The notes beneath the pieces were generated by a model, which did no database searches, was not told the DNA's origin, and saw nothing but the letters and a program-made list of their open reading frames with translations. From Helicobacteraceae bacterium (GTDB lineage: Bacteria; Campylobacterota; Campylobacteria; Campylobacterales; Sulfurimonadaceae), in NCBI GenBank assembly GCA_030642185.1, contig DAOWOG010000027.1, positions 1 to 9,038 on the forward strand: a stretch of 9,038 nt of DNA, read 5' to 3'. Shown one piece after another: positions 1 to 7,268 of the stretch. The position numbers were made by a program, and so were the translations under genes. Positions within the stretch are counted from its first letter, which is position 1; every line of letters begins with the position of its first letter.

Positions 1-1
1 A

Positions 2-196
2 AAAGAGGAGCTGCGAATGATGATAGGGGCCGTAATGGAGCAGGGACTTCATAGAAATGTTCTGCATCCGGAAAACAGCTATATTTTAACAGCGGGAGAC
101 CCTGTCGGTACTCCGGGATCAACTAATCTGATCCGCGTGATCACCGGCCATGAAATGGAATTTTTCCGTAAGCTTAAACAGAAGAGAGAACACTAA
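2..196 (+). CDS. pyk: Pyruvate kinase, C-terminal fragment (5' end outside window)
   Basis: The frame is open from the window edge and stops at TAA 194-196, giving the last 64 residues of a protein. The segment reading ILTAGDPVGTPGSTNLIRV matches the end of the pyruvate kinase C-terminal domain, where a beta strand leads into a G-x-P-x-G-x-(T/S)-TN loop. In bacterial pyruvate kinases this domain holds the allosteric effector site. A charged tail (KLKQKREH) follows. The enzyme is cytoplasmic and converts phosphoenolpyruvate and ADP to pyruvate and ATP. The active-site barrel is not in the window, so activity cannot be judged. The gene converges on pgm, with 81 bases between the two stops. The family call is fairly secure from the loop motif; a pyruvate kinase-like domain in a longer fusion protein cannot be excluded. 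Confidence 0.85.
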   Translation, partial: KEELRMMIGAVMEQGLHRNVLHPENSYILTAGDPVGTPGSTNLIRVITGHEMEFFRKLKQKREH

Positions 197-205
197 AGTA
201 CTAAC

Positions 206-270
206 GGGGTTGAGAGGATTACAAATCAGTATTGTAACGCTGCAAATACGTTTTTAGCCTCTGAACACCC
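206..270. terminator. Possible bidirectional terminator or imperfect hairpin between pyk and pgm
   Basis: In the gap between two convergent stops, GGGGTTGAGAGG (206-217) can pair imperfectly with CCTCTGAACACCC (258-270). The best block is AGAGG/CCTCT, then a mismatch, then GTT/AAC, a bulge, and GGG/CCC. A smaller TTACAA/TTGTAA repeat (219-224, 232-237) lies inside. On the + strand the stem is followed by a pyrimidine run (TCTTTCTCT), not a clean T tract. Position between convergent genes is the main support. It is a weak call. Confidence 0.3.
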
Positions 271-277
271 TCTTTCT

Positions 278-1912
278 CTAAAACAGTTTGGCTACCATCG
301 CTTTTGCTTCTTCCTGGATACGTGCAAGGTGTGCTTCATCGATAAAGCTTTCGGCATAGATCTTATAAATATCCTCCGTTCCGGAAGGGCGCAGCGCAAA
401 CCAGCCGTTCTTGGCAACGATTTTCAATCCGCCGATGGCTGCACCGTTTCCGGGTGCATTCGTCAAAATTGCTTCGATCGGCTCACCGGCAAGCATCTTC
501 TCTTTGACATCTTCAGGGGAGAGTTTCTTCAAGATGGCTTTTTGCTCAACAGTAGCAGGTGCATCGATGCGGGCATAGATCGGTGCACCGAACTTTTCTG
601 TCATTTCCCGGTAATGTTCTCCTGGATCGCGGCCTGTTTTGGCAGTGATCTCAGCCGCAAGCAGGGTCATGATCATTCCATCTTTATCAGTAGACCATAC
701 TTTGCCGTTTTTACGAAGGAAACTGGCACCTGCGCTCTCTTCTCCGCCAAAGATGATAGAACCTTTGATGAGCCCGTCGACAAACCATTTAAAGCCGACA
801 GGGACTTCGATCACTTTTTTCCCCAGATCCTCTGCCACACGGTCGATCATCGAACTGCTGACAAGCGTCTTGCCGATACCGAGATCTTTGCTCCACTGCG
901 GACGGTTCTGGGAGAGGTAGGAGATTGCCACGCTGAGATAGTGGTTTGGGTTCATAAGACCAACACTTTTTGTCACGATTCCGTGGCGATCAAAGTCGGT
1001 ATCATTTCCGAAAGCGATATCAAAATCTTCTTTCATTGCCACAAGGCCTGCCATTGCATACGGTGAAGAACAGTCCATCCGGATTTTCCCGTCTTTGTCG
1101 CAATGCATAAAAGAGAAGGTAGAATCCAGTGTATTATGAAACAGTTCCATGTTCAGCCCATAGCGCTCTTTGATCGCACCGTAGTAGTCGAGTCCCGATC
1201 CGCCCATGGCATCCGCACCGATATGAATGCCCGATTTTGCGATAACATCCATATCAATGACATTTTGCAGATCTTCCACATAAGGAGTGACGTAATCATA
1301 TTCCTGAATATTCTCAGCCTTTAGAGCATCCTCAAGCGGAAACATTTTGACAGCGTTAAGATTATCTTCAAGAATGGCATTGGCACGTGCTTCGATCACA
1401 TCTGTTACATCGGTATCTGCCGGTCCGCCATGGGGAGGATTGTATTTGAAACCGCCGTCGGTCGGAGGATTGTGTGATGGAGTGATCACGATGCCGTCAC
1501 ACTGTGCTTCACTGTTTTCATTGTGCGTAAGAATAGCATGGGAGATTACTGGGGTAGGGGTATAGCCAAAATTTTTGGCGATTCTTACATCAATATCATT
1601 GGCTGCAAGCACCTGCAGCGCTGTAAGTTGAGCCGGATAGGAGAGGGCGTGTGTATCCATTCCCATGAAAAGGGTACCGTTGATTCCGGCTTGCTTTCGA
1701 TAATCACATACTGCCTGTGTCACGGCAAGAATATGTTTTTCATTAAAACTGCGTTTTAAAGAGCTGCCGCGATGGCCTGAAGTACCGAAACTGACACGCT
1801 CGACACTGTTTTGCATGTTAGGAGACTGTGTAAAATAGGCAGATATCAATTCAGGGACATTTACCAGGATCTCTTTAGGGGCAAGTTTTCCGGCGAAAGG
1901 GTGTATACTCAT
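278..1912 (-). CDS. pgm: Phosphoglucomutase (alpha-D-glucose phosphate-specific)
   Basis: This cytoplasmic enzyme interconverts glucose-1-phosphate and glucose-6-phosphate, linking glycogen and nucleotide-sugar synthesis to glycolysis/gluconeogenesis. The 544 residues match the length and wording of E. coli Pgm (about 546). The FGTSGHRG motif is at 42-49. The phosphoserine loop TPSHNPP has its serine at 146. The magnesium loop DTDFDRHG is at 304-311, the sugar-binding GGEESAG loop at 389-395, and the phosphate-binding RPSGTE at 508-513, so all four domains of the alpha-D-phosphohexomutase fold are complete. The start is supported by AAGGA about seven bases upstream on the minus strand. It is transcribed away from gap and converges with pyruvate kinase. 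With the phosphorylase-like gene and pgi across the divergent promoter region, it completes a route from glucan to fructose-6-phosphate. No anomalies are seen. Confidence 0.97.
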   Translation of the reverse strand: MSIHPFAGKLAPKEILVNVPELISAYFTQSPNMQNSVERVSFGTSGHRGSSLKRSFNEKHILAVTQAVCDYRKQAGINGTLFMGMDTHALSYPAQLTALQVLAANDIDVRIAKNFGYTPTPVISHAILTHNENSEAQCDGIVITPSHNPPTDGGFKYNPPHGGPADTDVTDVIEARANAILEDNLNAVKMFPLEDALKAENIQEYDYVTPYVEDLQNVIDMDVIAKSGIHIGADAMGGSGLDYYGAIKERYGLNMELFHNTLDSTFSFMHCDKDGKIRMDCSSPYAMAGLVAMKEDFDIAFGNDTDFDRHGIVTKSVGLMNPNHYLSVAISYLSQNRPQWSKDLGIGKTLVSSSMIDRVAEDLGKKVIEVPVGFKWFVDGLIKGSIIFGGEESAGASFLRKNGKVWSTDKDGMIMTLLAAEITAKTGRDPGEHYREMTEKFGAPIYARIDAPATVEQKAILKKLSPEDVKEKMLAGEPIEAILTNAPGNGAAIGGLKIVAKNGWFALRPSGTEDIYKIYAESFIDEAHLARIQEEAKAMVAKLF

Positions 1913-1997
1913 CTCATTTCCTTACTATTTATAGGATGTTTTAATAATCTAGGGGTTTTAGAGGTGCCCCTATATCAATCATAGCAATAATTTGATT

Positions 1998-2010
1998 TGA
2001 AACTGTTTCA
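1998..2010. promoter_or_regulatory. Perfect palindrome, candidate operator upstream of gap
   Basis: TGAAAC and GTTTCA flank a single T, a perfect 13-base dyad. It lies 71 bases upstream of the gap -10 box. A third half-site copy, TGAAAC, occurs at 2043-2048, 45 bases further on in direct orientation and closer to the promoter. The symmetry and promoter position fit a dimeric repressor or activator site. It could also be chance in AT-rich DNA. Confidence 0.35.
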
Positions 2011-2080
2011 CTGGGTTATGTTGAAAAGAAAATGATTAAAATTGAAACACTTCTGTGACAAAGATTTAGCATAAAACTAT

Positions 2081-2086
2081 TATAAT
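2081..2086 (+). promoter_or_regulatory. Candidate -10 box of the gap-pgi-phosphorylase-pgk operon
   Basis: A consensus TATAAT lies 28 bases before the gap start codon, leaving room for a short leader with AAAGGA at 2103-2108. There is no good -35 hexamer at 16-18 bases; GTGACA at 2055-2060 is too far. Weak -35 boxes are known for the housekeeping sigma factor of Campylobacterota, which suits this reading. The three downstream gene junctions are too short to need their own promoters, so this site probably drives all four genes. Confidence 0.5.
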
Positions 2087-2114
2087 TCGATTAATAAAAA
2101 TAAAAGGACTATAA

Positions 2115-3110
2115 ATGGCAATCAAAGCAGCAATCAACGGAACAGGACGTATCGGAATGATCGTAGCAAAAATCATCACTTCACGTGACGATATCGAACT
2201 TGTAGCCATCAATACGACAGCAAAACCGGATATGCTTGAATACCTCTTCAAATATGACAGTGTCCATACCGGTGTTGACGCAAAAGTCATTGATGACAAC
2301 ACTATTATGATCAATGGTAAAAAAGTCACGATGTTCAGCACCCGTGATCCTCAAGAGCTTGATTTCGGCTCAGCCGGTGCTGAAGTAGTCATTGAGTGTA
2401 CAGGTGTATTCTTAACGACTGAAAAAGCGCAGTCTTACCTTAAAAACGGTGTTAAAAAAGTGGTTATGTCCGCTCCGGCAAAAGATGATACGCCTACGTA
2501 TGTTCTGAACATCAATACAGATGACTATAAAGGCGAGGCTATCATCTCAAATGCAAGTTGTACGACCAACTGTCTGGCACCGATCTGTAAAGTACTTGAT
2601 GATACGTTTGGTATCGAAAACGGTCTGATGACAACGATCCACTCTTATACAAATGACCAGAATGTACTTGACGTCAAACATAACAAAGATCAGCGCCGTG
2701 CACGAGCAGCAGCGGTCAATATGATCCCGACAACAACCGGAGCCGCCAAGGCCATTGCCCTGGTTATGCCTCAGCTTAAAGGCAAACTCAACGGTTATGC
2801 GATGCGTGTGCCTACGCCGGATGTTTCTGTAGTGGATTTGACTGTTAATCTGAAAAAAGATGTAACGATAGAAGACATCAATGCCGCTTTTGACAATGCG
2901 GCTGAGGGCAGTTTCAAAGGACTTATCGAGATCGATCACGACAAACGGGTTTCAAGCGATTTTATCGGTTCTACCTATAGTGCAACGTATGTACCGGATA
3001 TGACCAGTGTGGTTGACGGTAAGACAGTTAAAGTGCTTGCCTGGTACGATAATGAGTGGGGTTACAGTTCTCGTCTTGTAGATATGTGTGTGTTTGTCGG
3101 GAATAAATAA
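2115..3110 (+). CDS. gap: Type I glyceraldehyde-3-phosphate dehydrogenase
   Basis: This cytoplasmic enzyme interconverts glyceraldehyde-3-phosphate and 1,3-bisphosphoglycerate with a nicotinamide cofactor, in glycolysis and gluconeogenesis. It has 331 residues, the usual length. The dinucleotide-binding motif is INGTGRIG (7-14), where most homologues have INGFGRIG. The catalytic cysteine is C149 in NASCTTNC (146-153). The activating histidine is H176 in HSYTND, and the phosphate-site arginine is R231. The C-terminal WYDNEWGYSSR is intact. The residue after VAIN, normally the aspartate that holds the NAD ribose, is T34. The segment that is usually LPH(K/R)DLRRA reads VKHNKDQRRA. Both changes suggest relaxed or NADP(H)-leaning cofactor use, which is inference. 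The start is backed by AAAGGA. It is the first gene of its operon, and its stop overlaps the pgi start by one base. Confidence 0.96.
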   Translation: MAIKAAINGTGRIGMIVAKIITSRDDIELVAINTTAKPDMLEYLFKYDSVHTGVDAKVIDDNTIMINGKKVTMFSTRDPQELDFGSAGAEVVIECTGVFLTTEKAQSYLKNGVKKVVMSAPAKDDTPTYVLNINTDDYKGEAIISNASCTTNCLAPICKVLDDTFGIENGLMTTIHSYTNDQNVLDVKHNKDQRRARAAAVNMIPTTTGAAKAIALVMPQLKGKLNGYAMRVPTPDVSVVDLTVNLKKDVTIEDINAAFDNAAEGSFKGLIEIDHDKRVSSDFIGSTYSATYVPDMTSVVDGKTVKVLAWYDNEWGYSSRLVDMCVFVGNK

Positions 3111-4372
3111 TGCTCAGTTTTAGCCGCAATTTTACTTTTGATGCTACTGCGGAGCAGCAGCGCATCATTGATGATGCACTCAGTGCTATCAAAGAGGAAA
3201 AAGAGAGCGGTCGTATCGGCTACTACACACTTCCGGAAACATCGCTTGCGGTGATAGACGAACTGGAATTGTACAGAGATGCCAATGCATTGATCAGTGA
3301 AGGAAAAATAAAAGATATCGTTATTATCGGTATCGGCGGTTCTTCTTTGGGAATTAAGGCTGTTGATTCTCTGCTGGCTGCGAAAAATGATTCATCTATG
3401 CGTCTGCATCTGTTTGAAAATTCCGATCCGATCAATATTTCACAGACGTTGAGTAAATTGACAAAAGAGTCGTCACTGTTTATCGTTATATCCAAATCAG
3501 GCGGAACCATCGAGACGACGTCGATTTTTAAGACGGTGATCGCCCATTTTGATCTGGAGCTTAACGGTGCTGACAATGAACGTGTGATGGTCATTACCGA
3601 TGCAGGCTCATCCCTTTCGCAGTTTGCAGACAGTTACAGCATTAAGCAGTTTAATATCCCCGATAATGTCGGCGGACGTTTTTCTGTTTTAAGTGCAGTG
3701 GGCATTGTTCCATTGACGCTTGCCGGGTATGACACAAGAGCACTGCTGGGCGGCGCAGGGGCATTTTCAGACCGTCTCTTTGACGGAAAAGAGAATCATC
3801 TGCTTGAAAAAGCCTGCTATTACTATGAGAATGCCAACGATCTTTCGATCAATGTGCTCTTTTCCTATGCCAATGATCTTGATAATCTGACAAAATGGTA
3901 CGTTCAGCTGTGGGGTGAATCCCTGGGCAAGATTGACAGCTCCGGCAGGAGTGTCGGTATGACACCGATTGGTCTGATCGGAGCGGTAGATCAGCACTCT
4001 TTTTTACAGCTGGTGATCGAAGGCCCCAAAGACAAGAGTGTCACTTTCATCAACGTTGATGATTTTGAAAATGATCTGACCATCCCTGATGTTTCACTCA
4101 AACATATTGAAAAAACAGACTTTATCAATGGCAAGACGTTCAATGAACTTATCAATGCGCAGTGTGATGCTACCCGGCAGAGTCTCATTGACAATGGTGT
4201 GCCGACAGACGGCATTACGATCAGCAAGATCGACGAGGAAAACATTGGAGCAATGATTATCTATTATGAACTTTTGACATCCCTGATCGGCTCGATGCTG
4301 AAGATAAATACCTATGATCAACCGGGTGTAGAGTTGGGCAAAACCATACTGTATGCCAATCTTAACAAATAG
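3110..4372 (+). CDS. pgi: Glucose-6-phosphate isomerase, short form
   Basis: The enzyme interconverts glucose-6-phosphate and fructose-6-phosphate in the cytoplasm. At 420 residues it belongs to the shorter bacterial/archaeal GPI type (E. coli Pgi is near 549). Two SIS domains are visible. GIGGSSLG (74-81) and SKSGGTIET (128-136) bind the sugar phosphate, and VGGRFS (187-192) carries the conserved arginine R190. The catalytic glutamate is E270 in QLWGESLGK, the ring-opening histidine is H296 in DQHSF, and the terminal signature DQPGVELGK has the active-site lysine K411. Its ATG shares a base with the gap stop (TAATG), which implies translational coupling. It sits between gap and a phosphorylase-like gene, linking glucan-derived hexose phosphate to the triose-phosphate genes. 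No missing residues are seen. Confidence 0.95.
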   Translation: MLSFSRNFTFDATAEQQRIIDDALSAIKEEKESGRIGYYTLPETSLAVIDELELYRDANALISEGKIKDIVIIGIGGSSLGIKAVDSLLAAKNDSSMRLHLFENSDPINISQTLSKLTKESSLFIVISKSGGTIETTSIFKTVIAHFDLELNGADNERVMVITDAGSSLSQFADSYSIKQFNIPDNVGGRFSVLSAVGIVPLTLAGYDTRALLGGAGAFSDRLFDGKENHLLEKACYYYENANDLSINVLFSYANDLDNLTKWYVQLWGESLGKIDSSGRSVGMTPIGLIGAVDQHSFLQLVIEGPKDKSVTFINVDDFENDLTIPDVSLKHIEKTDFINGKTFNELINAQCDATRQSLIDNGVPTDGITISKIDEENIGAMIIYYELLTSLIGSMLKINTYDQPGVELGKTILYANLNK

Positions 4373-4397
4373 TTTTAGAATAAAAAAGAGGACATAA

Positions 4398-6038
4398 ATG
4401 CGATTACACAATTATGATATAGATCCGAAATATGGTAAAAGTATTGCCTACTTTTCGATGGAATTCGCCATTCACCAGGCTTTGAAGATTTACTCGGGAG
4501 GATTGGGATTCTTAGCCGGATCTCATATGCGAAGTGCCTATGATCTGCGCCAGAATATGCTGGGTGTAGGCATACTCTGGAGTTATGGATATTATGATCA
4601 GACCCGTCATGAAGACAGAAGTCTGAAACCGGAATTTATACGTAAACATTATCATTTTCTGGTTGATATGAATATCAAAGTAGCAGTAACTATCCATTCC
4701 CAGCAGGTCTGGGTCAAAGCGTTCCTGCTTCCGAGTGATGTTTTTGAATCTGCACCGTTGATTCTTCTATCTACCGATATTGAGGAAAATGACTTTCTTT
4801 CACGTACGATTACGCATAAACTTTATGATGCCAATGAAGAGACCAGAATCTCTCAGGAAGCTATATTGGGAATCGGCGGCGTCAAAGTCCTTGAGCAGAT
4901 CAACCGTAAAACAGATATCTACCATATGAACGAGGGGCATGCCCTTCCGTTAGTGTATGAGCTCTATAATAAATTTCGCAATATGGATGAAGTCAAAAAA
5001 CGGGTCGTGTTTACGACGCATACGCCTGAAGCAGCTGGAAACGAAGAACACAATATCTATCAACTACATAAATTCGGATTTTTCAACGGTATTGATCTGG
5101 ATGAGGTGCGCCGTATCTCAATGATGGACGGTGATACCTTCAATCTGACTGTCGGTGCGCTTCGCAGTGTTAAAATAGCCAATGCAGTCTCACGATTTCA
5201 CGGTGAAGTGGCTAACCGGATGTGGAAGGATACGGAAGGAAAATCGGAAATTACCTACATCACCAATGCGCAAAATCACCGTTTTTGGCAGGATAGCGGC
5301 TTGATCAAGGCTCTGGCTGATCGTGATGATGAAGAGCTTATTATGCGTAAAAAGCATCTCAAACGCAGACTCTTTGACATTGTCGCCGATCAAACCGGAA
5401 AAGTGTTTGATCCGGACGTTTTGACCATTGTCTGGGCAAGACGTTTTGCCGAGTATAAACGTCCCGGACTGCTTAAACAGGATTTTCAACGTTTTGAAGA
5501 GTTGATTACACGCTCGGATAAACCGATCCAGGTGATCTGGGCGGGTAAACCTTATCCTTTTGATGTGAATGCGATGAACGCATTTAACGAGTTAGTCTAT
5601 ATCAGCAGACATTATAAACGTATGGCCGTACTGGTCGGATATGAACTTGAACTCTCGTTTATGATGAAAAAAGGGAGTGATGTCTGGCTGAATACGCCAA
5701 GAATATCCCGTGAAGCCAGCGGTACGAGCGGTATGACTGCAAGCATGAACGGCTCTATCCATCTTTCAGTCGATGACGGCTGGCATCCTGAATTTGCCAA
5801 AGACGGTATCAATGCCTTTACGCTTCCGCCGCTTGATCATAACATTTCTAGCGAAGAGATGGATCGACTGGATAATAAACATCTGTTGGATATCCTCGAA
5901 GATCAGATCATTCCAGTCTATTATAATGATCCGGATAAGTGGACAGAAATTATGAAAAATGCCATGAATGATGTCATTCCTGCTTTTGATTCTGACCGAA
6001 TGGCTGATGAGTATTACTCATTAATGTACAATAGCTAA
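4398..6038 (+). CDS. Short GT35-type alpha-glucan phosphorylase-like protein lacking the PLP lysine
   Basis: The protein has 546 residues and a GT-B fold pattern. At the N-terminus IAYFSMEFAIHQALKIYSGG (16-35), continuing to GFLAGSH, is the opening signature of the short alpha-glucan phosphorylase family. YHMNEGHALP (175-184) and VVFTTHTPEAAGNEEH (203-218) follow. The C-terminal half has WARRFAEYKRPGLL (346-359), which carries the phosphate/PLP-phosphate-binding basic residues, then VIWAGKPYPFD (379-389) and VWLNTP (429-434). The last motif, EASGTSGMTASMNGS (439-453), corresponds to EASGTSGMKxxxNG in active phosphorylases, where the lysine forms the Schiff base with pyridoxal phosphate. Here T447 (codon ACT at 5736-5738) replaces it. 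A canonical PLP-dependent glycogen phosphorylase reaction is therefore doubtful. It could be a PLP-free GT-B enzyme acting on glucans or another glucoside. It is much shorter than classic glycogen phosphorylases (about 800). AAGAGGA precedes the start. Operon membership with gap, pgi and pgk supports a sugar-phosphate role. Confidence 0.8.
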   Translation: MRLHNYDIDPKYGKSIAYFSMEFAIHQALKIYSGGLGFLAGSHMRSAYDLRQNMLGVGILWSYGYYDQTRHEDRSLKPEFIRKHYHFLVDMNIKVAVTIHSQQVWVKAFLLPSDVFESAPLILLSTDIEENDFLSRTITHKLYDANEETRISQEAILGIGGVKVLEQINRKTDIYHMNEGHALPLVYELYNKFRNMDEVKKRVVFTTHTPEAAGNEEHNIYQLHKFGFFNGIDLDEVRRISMMDGDTFNLTVGALRSVKIANAVSRFHGEVANRMWKDTEGKSEITYITNAQNHRFWQDSGLIKALADRDDEELIMRKKHLKRRLFDIVADQTGKVFDPDVLTIVWARRFAEYKRPGLLKQDFQRFEELITRSDKPIQVIWAGKPYPFDVNAMNAFNELVYISRHYKRMAVLVGYELELSFMMKKGSDVWLNTPRISREASGTSGMTASMNGSIHLSVDDGWHPEFAKDGINAFTLPPLDHNISSEEMDRLDNKHLLDILEDQIIPVYYNDPDKWTEIMKNAMNDVIPAFDSDRMADEYYSLMYNS

Positions 6039-6041
6039 CAG

Positions 6042-7262
6042 ATGAATAGCAATATTCAAGTGATGAAGGGTGTAAAAAGTATACGTGATATTGATATTAC
6101 CGGTAAAAGGGTATTGATACGCGTTGATTTTAACGTTCCTATGGATTCGCATCAGACTATTACGGATGATCGTCGCATCCGTTCGGCACTGCAGACGATC
6201 AATTACTGTATTGATCAAAATGCCTGCTCAATTACACTGGTATCGCATCTTGGCCGCCCGAAGGGTGAATATGAAGAGCGTTTCAGTCTCAGACATATTC
6301 AAAAGCGCCTTGAACGTCTGCTGCAAAAGCGGATTGAATTCGTTGAGGACTTTGAAGCTTCACAGGATGAGATTTCGACCTGTTCGCTTGAGAGAGTTTT
6401 TCTGCTTGAAAATATTCGTTTTCAGCCGGGTGAAAAGAAAAATGATCCTGAACTCTCTAAAAAACTGGCTTCAATCTGTGACGTTTTTGTCAATGATGCT
6501 TTTGGAACTTCTCACCGAAAACATGCCTCTACATATGGAATTACTGAATTTGTCGATGTGAAAGTTGCCGGTTTTTTAATGATGAAAGAGATCGAAGCTT
6601 TCTCGAAAGCGCTTGAAACACCTGTTCGACCGATTACCCTTGTTGTCGGCGGTGCTAAAATATCTTCCAAAATTACGCTGCTTGAATCGGTGATGCAAAA
6701 AGTAGATAAGCTGATTATCGGTGGTGCGATGAGTAACACTTTCCTTGAAGCACTCGGTTATGATATGCAGGCATCTTTTTATGAAAAAGAGTATATTGAA
6801 ACAGCGAAAAATGTTTTGGCGGAGGCACGAAAGAACAAGGTAAAAATCTATCTGCCGGTTGACCTTGTGATTACCGACTCCGTTGATCATCCGATCGATG
6901 TCAAAGTTGTTCCGTCACAGGATGTACTTGAAGGTTTCAGTGCTGTCGATATCGGCCCGGCAAGCGTCAAGTTGTTCCAAGAAGTGGTCGAACTCTCCAA
7001 CACGATCATCTGGAACGGACCGATGGGGATCTATGAAGTTGACAGATTCTCAAAAGGTACTTATAAGTTGGCAGGTGCGATTGCCGACAGCTATGCCTAT
7101 ACGATTGTCGGCGGCGGAGATACGGCAGATGCTGTTGATAAAACCGGCGAGGCAGAAAACTTCAGCTTTATTTCCACCGGAGGCGGTGCAAGTCTTGAAC
7201 TGCTTGAAGGAAAAGTGCTGCCTGGATTTGAAAATCTAGACAGAGTTAAGAGTGAAGCTTAG
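6042..7262 (+). CDS. pgk: Phosphoglycerate kinase
   Basis: This cytoplasmic enzyme transfers phosphate between 1,3-bisphosphoglycerate and ADP, next to GAPDH in the pathway. It has 406 residues and a complete two-domain fold. The N-domain has RVDFNVP (27-33), HLGRPKG (69-75), LLENIRFQPGE (121-131) and NDAFGTSHRKHAS (151-163), which together bind the triose. The C-domain has GGAKISSKI (203-211), GGAMSNTF (227-234), WNGPMG (324-329), GGGDTADAV (357-365) and FISTGGGASLELLEG (376-390), the nucleotide site. The stop of the preceding gene is three bases upstream. Neither the ATG at 6042 nor the in-frame ATG at 6063 (which would drop seven residues) has a good Shine-Dalgarno, so the start is uncertain. 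Translation is probably coupled to the upstream gene. Unusually, pgk is separated from gap by pgi and the phosphorylase-like gene. It is the last gene of the operon. Confidence 0.96.
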   Translation: MNSNIQVMKGVKSIRDIDITGKRVLIRVDFNVPMDSHQTITDDRRIRSALQTINYCIDQNACSITLVSHLGRPKGEYEERFSLRHIQKRLERLLQKRIEFVEDFEASQDEISTCSLERVFLLENIRFQPGEKKNDPELSKKLASICDVFVNDAFGTSHRKHASTYGITEFVDVKVAGFLMMKEIEAFSKALETPVRPITLVVGGAKISSKITLLESVMQKVDKLIIGGAMSNTFLEALGYDMQASFYEKEYIETAKNVLAEARKNKVKIYLPVDLVITDSVDHPIDVKVVPSQDVLEGFSAVDIGPASVKLFQEVVELSNTIIWNGPMGIYEVDRFSKGTYKLAGAIADSYAYTIVGGGDTADAVDKTGEAENFSFISTGGGASLELLEGKVLPGFENLDRVKSEA

Positions 7263-7268
7263 CGATAG

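Larger units (their letters stand above)
1913..2114. promoter_or_regulatory. Divergent control region between pgm and the gap operon
   Basis: This is a 202-base AT-rich gap between divergent starts, without a credible gene. It holds a TATAAT box facing gap (2081-2086) and Shine-Dalgarno sites for both genes. It also holds a 6-bp inverted repeat TAGGGG/CCCCTA (1950-1955, 1967-1972; loop 11) and AATCA-N11-TGATT (1977-1981, 1993-1997). A perfect TGAAAC-T-GTTTCA palindrome (1998-2010) completes the set. I could not pick out a convincing promoter for pgm. The cluster of dyads suggests regulator binding, but no regulator can be named. Confidence 0.6.

Noticed and set aside
329..1066. Long open frame (245 codons) on the + strand opposite pgm
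   Set aside because: It lies wholly antisense to a clearly conserved phosphoglucomutase. Its protein is cysteine- and histidine-rich without any recognisable domain, and it looks like a codon-usage shadow.
1950..1972. TAGGGG/CCCCTA stem between pgm and gap, considered as a terminator or riboswitch element
   Set aside because: It lies upstream of both divergent genes, has no T tract, and a single 6-bp stem does not support any known riboswitch. It is kept only as a possible protein site.
2547..2939. 130-codon frame on the - strand inside gap
   Set aside because: It is antisense to conserved GAPDH catalytic sequence and shows no domain or plausible ribosome site. I treat it as a shadow.
5712..5760. 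The possibility that the phosphorylase-like gene is a pseudogene because of the lost PLP lysine
   Set aside because: The frame is intact for 546 codons, the surrounding motif is well conserved, and the gene is tightly packed in an operon. This points to a functional variant rather than decay.
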